This document shows positions 6,621 through 12,728 of a DNA stretch of 18,247 bases, piece after piece. Both the position numbers and the translations under genes were made by a program. Source of the DNA: an uncultured Oscillospiraceae bacterium (GTDB lineage: Bacteria > Bacillota > Clostridia > Oscillospirales > Oscillospiraceae). Under the pieces are notes generated by a model, which saw only the letters and a list, made by a program, of their open reading frames with translations, was not told the origin of the DNA and searched no databases. Within the stretch, counting starts at the first letter, position 1; the number at the start of each line of letters is the position of its first letter. The DNA lies in assembly GCA_910589085.1 (NCBI GenBank), contig CAJUSG010000031.1, positions 1-18,247 of the forward strand. Direction: 5' to 3'.

Positions 6621-6645
6621 TCCCGACCCGGTGGCCGGGTCGGGA
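6621..6645 (-). other. Strong hairpin in the cheR-cheB gap
   Basis: A perfect 11-bp inverted repeat (TCCCGACCCGG at 6621-6631, CCGGGTCGGGA at 6635-6645) with a 3-nt loop fills the 64-nt gap between the cheR stop and the cheB start. On the transcribed (-) strand it is followed by TGCCTG, not by T residues, so it is not an intrinsic terminator. It may protect or process the mRNA and thereby set the ratio of CheR to CheB. Confidence 0.6.
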
Positions 6646-6651
6646 CGAAAA

Positions 6652-7458
6652 TCACTTCTTTTGGAAGGTGGAGGGCGCTACCGTGACGTAGGGGGCATCC
6701 TTGCTCAGATTCTCTGAGTGGCTGATCATCAGGTAACCTCCAGGGACGGTGGCGTCGTAGAACCGGCGCACCAGAGCGTCCTTGGTGGGCTGGTCGAAGT
6801 AGATCATCACGTTGCGGCAGAAAATTACGTCGAATTTCGTCCGGAACTTGATGGGGTCCATGAGATTGAAGGTCTGGAAAATCACGTTGTTGCGGATCTC
6901 CGGGGAGACGGCGTACCGGCTGCCCTCAATCTGTTTGAAATACCGCTTGCGCCAAGACTCGGGCACCGTGTCAGGCACCTCGTAGATGCCCTTTTTGGCG
7001 GTGGTCAGGGCCTTTTGGGAGATGTCGGTGGCCAGGATGCGGGTGTCCCACTGATTGGCCTGGGGTCCCAGAAAGTCCTTGATGTACATGGACAGGTTGT
7101 AGGGCTCCTCGCCGCTGGAGCAGCCCGCGCTCCAGATTGCCAGAGACTTCTTTTTTTGATACTTGCGCACCAGCTCGGGCAGAATTACCTTGGTGAAAAA
7201 CTCAAAATGCTCCGGCTCACGCATGAAAAACGTGTAGTTGGTGGTCAGCCGGTTGAGTACCTGCTCGATCTTCTGGGGGTCCTTCTCCTTCAGCAGCTGG
7301 GTGACAAACTGGGAGAAGCTGGTATACCCCTGTTCGGACAGCAGGGAGGACAGGCGGCTGGTGACCAGCTGGCGCTTCTCCTGCAGGGTGATGCCGTAGT
7401 GGGACTTGATAAAAGTTGTCAGTTTGCGAAAATCCTCATCCGAGATGGTCTGTATCAT
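6652..7458 (-). CDS. cheR: Chemotaxis protein-glutamate O-methyltransferase CheR
   Basis: CheR transfers methyl groups from S-adenosylmethionine to glutamates of chemoreceptors, opposing CheB. The product has 268 residues. An N-terminal helical domain (about 1-75) is followed by the family signature NYTFFMREPEHFEFF (about 74-88). The SAM-binding Rossmann domain follows, with IWSAGCSSGEEPYNLSMYI (about 108-126), acidic D145 in LATDIS, and FCRNVMIYFD (about 213-222). It ends soon after GGYLMISHSENLS, with no extra tetratricopeptide domain. The start at 7458 has GGGAGGGAG about eight bases upstream. It is transcribed after cheW and before cheB. Confidence 0.97.
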   Translation of the reverse strand: MIQTISDEDFRKLTTFIKSHYGITLQEKRQLVTSRLSSLLSEQGYTSFSQFVTQLLKEKDPQKIEQVLNRLTTNYTFFMREPEHFEFFTKVILPELVRKYQKKKSLAIWSAGCSSGEEPYNLSMYIKDFLGPQANQWDTRILATDISQKALTTAKKGIYEVPDTVPESWRKRYFKQIEGSRYAVSPEIRNNVIFQTFNLMDPIKFRTKFDVIFCRNVMIYFDQPTKDALVRRFYDATVPGGYLMISHSENLSKDAPYVTVAPSTFQKK

Positions 7459-7493
7459 CCCAGAGCTCCCTCCCTCTTGGTGAAGTTCAGATA

Positions 7494-7976
7494 TCAGTCG
7501 TGGAGCAGCAGCTCACAGTCCAGCTCCAGCATGGTGTTGCCGTCGGGCAGGGTGCACATGCCCGACACCATCGCCTGGCCGCTGCTGGTTGGGACAGGCA
7601 GGATGGCGTCCAGCGGGACGTCTACCATCTGCTCAACCATGTCAACCAGAATGCCAACCTGGTTGCCATCCACGTCCACCACGATGCCGCAGAAATTGTC
7701 CTGCTCCGGCTTGCCCAGGCGCAGCCGGATATCCACCATGGGGACGATCTGTCCTCTCAGGTTGATGACGCCCCGGACATAGTTGGGCACCCGGGGGAGG
7801 TAGGTGATGGCGTAGCCGGTGATGATATCCTTCACCATGTCGGCCTTGATGCCGTACATCAGGCCGCTGGAGGAGAAGATCAAATACTTATCCGTCTGAA
7901 TTTCAGGCGACTGGTCGGTGTAGTCGTCCAGCTGCTGGGACTCTGTGGCAAATAATACTTCCTCAGTTTGCGGCAT
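7494..7976 (-). CDS. cheW: Chemotaxis coupling protein CheW
   Basis: CheW is the scaffold protein that couples chemoreceptors to the kinase CheA in the membrane-associated signalling array. The product has 160 residues, as usual for the family. A polar N-terminal tail of about 28 residues precedes a single CheW domain containing KYLIFSSSGLMYGIKADMV (about 30-48), LPRVPNYVRGVINLRGQ (about 60-76) and IVPMVDIRLRLG. The start at 7976 is preceded by AAGGGAG at a somewhat long spacing of about 12 nt. It lies 31 nt after cheA and 35 nt before cheR in the same operon. Confidence 0.96.
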   Translation of the reverse strand: MPQTEEVLFATESQQLDDYTDQSPEIQTDKYLIFSSSGLMYGIKADMVKDIITGYAITYLPRVPNYVRGVINLRGQIVPMVDIRLRLGKPEQDNFCGIVVDVDGNQVGILVDMVEQMVDVPLDAILPVPTSSGQAMVSGMCTLPDGNTMLELDCELLLHD

Positions 7977-8007
7977 AGTTAAGTTTCTCCCTTCTTATTG
8001 GAATGGC

Positions 8008-10125
8008 TCAAAAGGCGCTGTGGGCGGCGGTGTAGACGTTGACCACATCCAGAATGATGCTGATGCTGCCGTCGCCCAGGATGGAGCAGCCGTTGATGCC
8101 GTAATTCTTGATGCCAAAGCTGTTGATGTAGTTGGGCAGAGGCTTTACCACGATCTGCTGCTCACCCATGAGCTCGTCAACAAACAGGCAGTAGGAGTGC
8201 TCGCCGGCCTCGACCCACATGAGGATGCCGTCCTCGATGTTGTCATATCCCTCGTCCATGCAGAACAGCTCCTTGGCCCGGACGATGGGGTAGAAGTTGT
8301 CGCGCACCTTTATCATTTCGCCCTGGGCCGGGTCGTGGATGATGTCGGCGGCGGTGACCTTCAGGGAGGACTGGATGGAGTTGATGGGGATGGTGAACAT
8401 GGACTGGCCCACCGAGACCTCCATGCCGTCCATGATGGCCATGGTCAGAGGGATCTTCAGGGTGGTGGTCATGCCCTTGCCCCACTCGCTGGAGATGGTG
8501 ACGGTGCCGCCTACGTCGGCCACGTTCTTCTTCACCACGTCCATGCCCACGCCACGGCCGGAGTACTCGGTGACCTCGGTGTTGGTGGAGAAGCCGGGCA
8601 TCATCAGGAAGTTGAGAATTTCCTTTTGGCTGTACTCGTGGTCGGGGGCGGCCAGGCCCTGGCGGATGGCCTTGTTCAGCACGGCCTGGGTGTCGACCCC
8701 CTGGCCGTCGTCCTTGATCTCGATGATGACCTCGCTGCCGGTGTGGCGGGCGGACAGGATGACCTCGCCCACCGGGTCCTTGCCGGCGGCGATGCGGTCG
8801 GCCTCGTGCTCCTCCAGGCCGTGGTCCATGGAGTTGCGCACGATGTGCATGATGGGGTCGCCGATGGCGTCCACGATGGTCTTGTCAACCTCGGTGTCCT
8901 CACCGATGAGGGTGAGCTTGGCCCGCTTGCCCAGCTTCTTGCTCATGTCGCGGACGATGCGGTTCATCTTCTGGAAGGTGCCGGAGACGGGCACCATGCG
9001 CAGCGACATGGACACGTCCTGCAGGTCGTCGGTGAGCTTGCGCAGGTCCCGGGCGGACTTGGTGAAGTTGTCCAGCCGCAGGCCCTTCAGGTCGGGGGAG
9101 GAGGTGACCATGGACTCGGTGATGACAATTTCGCTCACCACCGCCAGCAGCTGGTCCAGCTTGGAGAGGTTGACGCTGATGAGGCTCTCCTTGGCGTGCT
9201 GCTGGCCGCCCCCTGCGGGGGCCGCCGCAGGGGCGGGCTTGCCGGCCGCGGGGGCCGGAGCGTCGTCGGCCTTGGGGGGGGCCTTGACAGGGGCCGCTGC
9301 CTCAGCCGCAGGGGCCGCCGCGGGCGCGGCGGGGGCCGGGGCGGGCTTGGCCGCGTCTACCGGCTGGTACTCCCGCACCGAGCCGGCGCCCTGCATGGCG
9401 TGGATGGCGTCGTCCCGCTCCTCCGCCGTGCGGAACCAGAGCAGAAAGCCCTGGTCGGCGATGATGTCGGAGGTGCTGGGGTCGTTTTCCACGTTCTCCG
9501 GGGTGTAGACAAAATCGCTGGAGTAGTCCTTTACGCTGTTGACCAGCATGAAGGCGCGCAGATTCTCCATCCCGCTGCCCTCGTCGAAGAAGACGTGGAT
9601 GCCGAAGAGGTAGTCGGGATTGACGGCGTTCGCGCCGGGGGCGGCGGCCGGCTCCGGCGCCGCGGGAGCGCTCTCCGCCGCAGGGGCACTTTCCGCCGCC
9701 GGAGCGGTGGGATTGCCTTGAATTTTATCGATCAGACTATTAATTTTATTTACGATGTGGTCGATAGACTGAGAGAGCGGTTCATCGTTCTCTACCTTCT
9801 CGATCTCACCGCGGAAGAAGTCCACTGCCTGGAACAGCATATCAAACAGCTCAGGCCGGGTCTGTTCCGGGACGATGTCCATACTCTTTTCACGAACGAG
9901 GAAGAATAAATCCTCAATCCGGTGAGCCACCGTCATCAGGGAACTGAACTCCATCATCGCGGAGGAGCCCTTGATTGTGTGCATGATCCGGAATATCTCG
10001 TTGACACTATCCTCAGAGAATGTATCCGCCTGTTCCGCTGCCAGCAGGATTCCATCCAGCTGCTCCAGCAGGGTGTTGGTCTCGTAAAGATACATATCCA
10101 GGATGCTGTCGTTGCCGCTGCCCAT
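8008..10125 (-). CDS. cheA: Chemotaxis histidine kinase CheA
   Basis: CheA is the cytoplasmic kinase of the chemoreceptor array; it phosphorylates CheY and CheB. The 705-residue product has all five modules. P1 carries H49 in IMHTIKGSSAMM. A P2-like regulator-binding domain spans about 170-255. The P3 dimerisation helices span about 314-380. The P4 ATPase has the N box around N431 (IVRNSMDHGLE), G1 at DDGQGVD (about 472-478) and G2 at GRGVGMD (about 523-529). A P5 CheW-like domain follows (about 565-705). P2 is flanked by long Ala/Pro linkers, the first with tandem ESAPAA units. The start at 10125 is chosen because AAAAGGTGG lies at good spacing; an in-frame ATG 21 nt upstream has no such site. 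Confidence 0.97.
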   Translation of the reverse strand: MGSGNDSILDMYLYETNTLLEQLDGILLAAEQADTFSEDSVNEIFRIMHTIKGSSAMMEFSSLMTVAHRIEDLFFLVREKSMDIVPEQTRPELFDMLFQAVDFFRGEIEKVENDEPLSQSIDHIVNKINSLIDKIQGNPTAPAAESAPAAESAPAAPEPAAAPGANAVNPDYLFGIHVFFDEGSGMENLRAFMLVNSVKDYSSDFVYTPENVENDPSTSDIIADQGFLLWFRTAEERDDAIHAMQGAGSVREYQPVDAAKPAPAPAAPAAAPAAEAAAPVKAPPKADDAPAPAAGKPAPAAAPAGGGQQHAKESLISVNLSKLDQLLAVVSEIVITESMVTSSPDLKGLRLDNFTKSARDLRKLTDDLQDVSMSLRMVPVSGTFQKMNRIVRDMSKKLGKRAKLTLIGEDTEVDKTIVDAIGDPIMHIVRNSMDHGLEEHEADRIAAGKDPVGEVILSARHTGSEVIIEIKDDGQGVDTQAVLNKAIRQGLAAPDHEYSQKEILNFLMMPGFSTNTEVTEYSGRGVGMDVVKKNVADVGGTVTISSEWGKGMTTTLKIPLTMAIMDGMEVSVGQSMFTIPINSIQSSLKVTAADIIHDPAQGEMIKVRDNFYPIVRAKELFCMDEGYDNIEDGILMWVEAGEHSYCLFVDELMGEQQIVVKPLPNYINSFGIKNYGINGCSILGDGSISIILDVVNVYTAAHSAF

Positions 10126-10199
10126 AAAAACGCCACCTTTTCTCATTTGCTGGGCGGTAGTTCCAGCCGGAAGGGCATGGTACGCCCGCCTGTATTCTA

Positions 10200-10227
10200 A
10201 TCATACTCGTTATATCGGCAGTGTCAA
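10200..10227 (-). promoter_or_regulatory. Sigma-A-like promoter for the cheA operon
   Basis: Read on the - strand, TTGACA (10227-10222) is followed after 16 nt by TATGAT (10205-10200). The -35 is a perfect consensus and the -10 has one mismatch; the spacer is one shorter than optimal. It would start transcription near 10193, giving a leader of about 68 nt before cheA. It is interleaved with the sigma-D-like element described separately. Confidence 0.6.
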
Positions 10228-10238
10228 TTGGAAAATTA
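10212..10238 (-). promoter_or_regulatory. Sigma-D (FliA-type) promoter for the cheA operon
   Basis: Read on the - strand, TAAT (10238-10235) is followed after exactly 15 nt by GCCGATAT (10219-10212). This matches the flagellar/motility sigma factor pattern (TAAA, about 15 nt, GCCGATAA or GCCGATAT), with the full eight-base -10. Chemotaxis operons are classic late-class targets of this factor, so position and sequence agree. No matching promoter was seen for the divergent gene at 10287. Confidence 0.75.
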
Positions 10239-10286
10239 AGATTTCCCGAAAAAAAAACGAACTTTTACTGAAATGGAGTGCCGCCA

Positions 10287-11726
10287 ATGCCTGACTTGCT
10301 TGGTGTGACCAACCCTGTACCGGGTCATGACAACAACAATGTGAACCGAAATATGCCCGTTTCCCCCAATGATCCCCGTATTCAGAACGCTCCTGACCCC
10401 ACCAGGGTCAGCCGGCCCGACAACCGGACGGAGCGGCAGGACACCGGGGACTCCACCGGGGGGAATCAGGCCCTGCGCTATGATTCCAACTTCGCCTCCT
10501 TCCTGCAGCGGCTGATGAACACCCCCGGCATGAGCCAGAGCCTGTCCACCATCCTGGCCTTCTACGAGGGGACGGTGGTCTCCTCCGGCATCGAGGAGGG
10601 GCTGGCCAGCGAGATGGGGGCCCTGCTCAACATGCTGAAGATGGACGAGAGCCAGCTGGGCAAATTCCTCTTCTCCCAGCTGGCCAACGGCACCCGCTTC
10701 GGCGGGGCCCTGTTCGCCATCCTGCGGGACGCCTACTCCTCCAGCAACGCCGAGTCGGTGCGCAGCAGCATATTGCAGTTTTTGAAGAAGTACAGCGACT
10801 ACTCCTCCACCAGCCATATTCAGGGCAACCTGCTGCGGGGGCTGACCCGGCTGACCCGGGCCATCCCCGCCAGCTACGGCAGCCAGCTGCTGCCCATGGT
10901 GTCCCGGCTGGAGGAGCTGCTCAACGCCGGGGACCGGGCCGGGGCCCTGAAGCTGCTCCAGGGCAGCATCCTCCCCTTCCTGTCCGCCTACACCAGCAAG
11001 ACCAACGACATGGGCCTGTCCCGGACGCTGATCTCTATGCTGGCGCTGGATATCTCCCGGTATGAAAACGGCAGCGAGGACAGCCTGCTCCAGGCATTCC
11101 ACCAGCTCAACGGCAGCCCCGGCCTGAGAGACCGGCTGGGCGGGCTGTCGGACGAGGCGCTGCTGCGGCTGCTCAACAGCTCCAGCTTCGCCAAGGCCGC
11201 CGAGGGCGACCAGTTCGCCGCCCAGCTCACCAGGGCCGCTTACAGCGCCCTCCAGGGCGGGGCGGCCAACGAGGTGCAGGAGGCCTTCCGCAATATCATT
11301 GCTGCCTTCCTGGTCAACGAGAGCGTACACATGCCGCTGAACCACATCCTGCTCCCCCTGGAGTGGGACGGGAAAATGGTGTTCTCCGAGATGTGGGTGG
11401 ACCCGGACGCGGAGGAGAACATGAAGCGGGGCAGAGGGGAGCGGGACAATACCCAGCGCTTCCTGTTCAAAATTGATATCCAGGGGCTGGGCTTCTTCGA
11501 TATCGTGCTTACCAGCCAGGGGGAGCGGGTGGATGTGCAGGTGTTCTGTCCGGAGAAGGTGGCCCCCTTCTCCCAGCTGGTGCAGGGGGAGCTGTCACGG
11601 ATTCTGACCGACAACGGCCTGACCGCCGGCGCGGTGCAGGTGCAGAGAATGGACCGGCCGCTGACTATTTCCGGGGTGTTCCCACGGATCTTTGAGGGGG
11701 AGAACAGCATCAATGTCAAGATATGA
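10287..11726 (+). CDS. FliK C-terminus-like protein (YlqG-type), divergent from cheA
   Basis: A 479-residue protein whose exact function is not known. The N-terminal 65 residues are polar and disordered-looking (Asn/Pro/Arg-rich). The middle (about 70-340) is helical with many short amphipathic segments. The C-terminal part (about 350-465) resembles the flagellar hook-length control C-terminal domain: HMPLNHILLPLEWDGKMVFS, then FKIDIQGLGFFDIVLTSQGE, then LSRILTDNGLTAGAVQVQ. Pairing with the next gene recalls the B. subtilis ylqG-ylqH pair. The ATG at 10287 has GGAG at 10274-10277; a GTG at 10278 abuts that site and is less likely. No signal peptide or membrane helix is seen, consistent with a cytoplasmic protein or export substrate. 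Assignment to FliK-like is by pattern, not by a search. Confidence 0.75.
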   Translation: MPDLLGVTNPVPGHDNNNVNRNMPVSPNDPRIQNAPDPTRVSRPDNRTERQDTGDSTGGNQALRYDSNFASFLQRLMNTPGMSQSLSTILAFYEGTVVSSGIEEGLASEMGALLNMLKMDESQLGKFLFSQLANGTRFGGALFAILRDAYSSSNAESVRSSILQFLKKYSDYSSTSHIQGNLLRGLTRLTRAIPASYGSQLLPMVSRLEELLNAGDRAGALKLLQGSILPFLSAYTSKTNDMGLSRTLISMLALDISRYENGSEDSLLQAFHQLNGSPGLRDRLGGLSDEALLRLLNSSSFAKAAEGDQFAAQLTRAAYSALQGGAANEVQEAFRNIIAAFLVNESVHMPLNHILLPLEWDGKMVFSEMWVDPDAEENMKRGRGERDNTQRFLFKIDIQGLGFFDIVLTSQGERVDVQVFCPEKVAPFSQLVQGELSRILTDNGLTAGAVQVQRMDRPLTISGVFPRIFEGENSINVKI

Positions 11727-12078
11727 TAACCGGGCCACCAACCGGGCTGTGGCCCTGCGCTACGATGGGGAGGGCGCACCGGTGGTAGTGGCCTCCGGCA
11801 TGGGCTATCTGGCCGAGCGGATGGTGGAGGTGGCCGCCGAGAGCGGCGTGCCCGTCTATGAGGACAACTCCCTGGCCACCATGCTGTCTCAGCTGGCCCT
11901 GGGGCAGGAGATTCCCGACGCGCTGTATCAGGCCATTGTGGAAATTTACGTTTACTTTTTGAATTTTGACCCCACTGACCCGGACAAGGCGCGGCGGGAG
12001 CGCAAGGCCCTGGCGGAGCAGGCGGAGGAGGCGGCCAAGGCTGTGCCGGCCGCCGAGGAAGAGAAAGGAGCGCCTTAA
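11713..12078 (+). CDS. FlhB C-terminal-domain-like protein (YlqH-type), export-switch homologue
   Basis: A 121-residue soluble protein matching the cytoplasmic FlhB/YscU switch domain: AVALRYDGEGAPVVVASGMG, then the EVAAESGVPVYEDNSLA block, then LGQEIPDALYQAIVEIYVYF. In FlhB this domain autocleaves at NPTH to change export substrate class; here the aligned residues read RATN, so cleavage is not expected. There is no membrane domain. A charged Ala/Glu/Lys tail of about 30 residues follows. The gene overlaps the end of the FliK-like gene by 14 nt, with GAGGGGGAG about 10 nt before the ATG. Physical coupling of FliK-like and FlhB-C-like genes suggests the products interact. Confidence 0.85.
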   Translation: MSRYDNRATNRAVALRYDGEGAPVVVASGMGYLAERMVEVAAESGVPVYEDNSLATMLSQLALGQEIPDALYQAIVEIYVYFLNFDPTDPDKARRERKALAEQAEEAAKAVPAAEEEKGAP

Positions 12079-12663
12079 ATGGAAGAACGTCTCTATTTGA
12101 TTTTGGACAGCCAGGGGACACCCCTGGCCAACGCCGTGCTGGAGTCGCCGCCCAAGGCGGAGATTCTGCAGATCCGTGTGCTCAACGACAAGGTGGAGGC
12201 GGTGGCCGCCCACCGGGAGATTCAGCTCATCGGCATCGACAACGGCACCCCGGACCGGGTGGGCGTGATTGTCCGCCAGCGGGACGACCGGCTGGTTGTG
12301 CAGCCCACCGCCGCCCTGGGCCCCGCCGCCCGGGAAAACCTGCGCATCCTGACCGACTTCGAGAGCGTGATGTACCCCGTCACCGGGCGCTGGAAGGGCC
12401 AGCGCTCCCTCAGAGCCAAGGACCTGAGCTGCGGCGGCATCGCCTTTTACTCCGGCATCCCCCTGGAGGACCGGGAGATTGTGGAGATGGTGCTGCCGGT
12501 GACCGACTCCCCGGTGGTGGTCAGAGCCCAGATGATCCGGCAGCTAAAGGATGAGAGCTCCCAGCTTCCCCTGTACGCCGCGAAATTTGTGGACCTGATC
12601 CAGGACGAGGAGGCCCTGATCCGCAAGGCGGTATTCAGCATTCAGATCACCACGGCCGACTGA
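12079..12663 (+). CDS. PilZ-domain c-di-GMP-binding protein
   Basis: A 194-residue cytoplasmic protein with an N-terminal beta-rich domain (about 1-80) of the kind that precedes PilZ in YcgR/YpfA proteins, and a PilZ domain (about 82-190). Both c-di-GMP motifs are visible: RENLR (residues 85-89, RxxxR) and DLSCGG (115-120, DxSxxG). Proteins of this type slow flagellar rotation or alter surface behaviour when c-di-GMP is high. AAAGGAG lies eight bases before the ATG, which follows the previous stop directly, so it is the third gene of a three-gene unit with the FliK-like and FlhB-C-like genes. Confidence 0.9.
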   Translation: MEERLYLILDSQGTPLANAVLESPPKAEILQIRVLNDKVEAVAAHREIQLIGIDNGTPDRVGVIVRQRDDRLVVQPTAALGPAARENLRILTDFESVMYPVTGRWKGQRSLRAKDLSCGGIAFYSGIPLEDREIVEMVLPVTDSPVVVRAQMIRQLKDESSQLPLYAAKFVDLIQDEEALIRKAVFSIQITTAD

Positions 12664-12676
12664 TTCAATATTAGCT

Positions 12677-12696
12677 GGGGCGCCCCCGGGCGTCCT
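12677..12696 (+). other. Weak GC-rich hairpin after the PilZ gene
   Basis: GGGGCGCC (12677-12684) can pair with GGCGTCCT (12689-12696), including two G-U pairs, with a 4-nt loop, and is followed by GTTT. The T-run is too short for a confident intrinsic terminator. It may reduce but not abolish read-through into the SLH gene. No clear promoter was seen in the 65 nt before that gene. Confidence 0.35.
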
Positions 12697-12728
12697 GTTT
12701 CCCTCGGGATAAAGAAAGGAGAACCGCT

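Noticed and set aside
7945..9909. 654-codon open frame on the + strand
   Set aside because: It is antisense to cheA and cheW, both of which carry all expected catalytic and binding motifs. The translation is low-complexity Gly/Val/His/Asp, a shadow of the opposite strand.
10126..10200. c-di-GMP or other riboswitch in the cheA leader
   Set aside because: Only an imperfect GGGC/GCCC pairing and a small TTCC/GGAA hairpin can be drawn. None of the conserved motifs of a known riboswitch class was seen.
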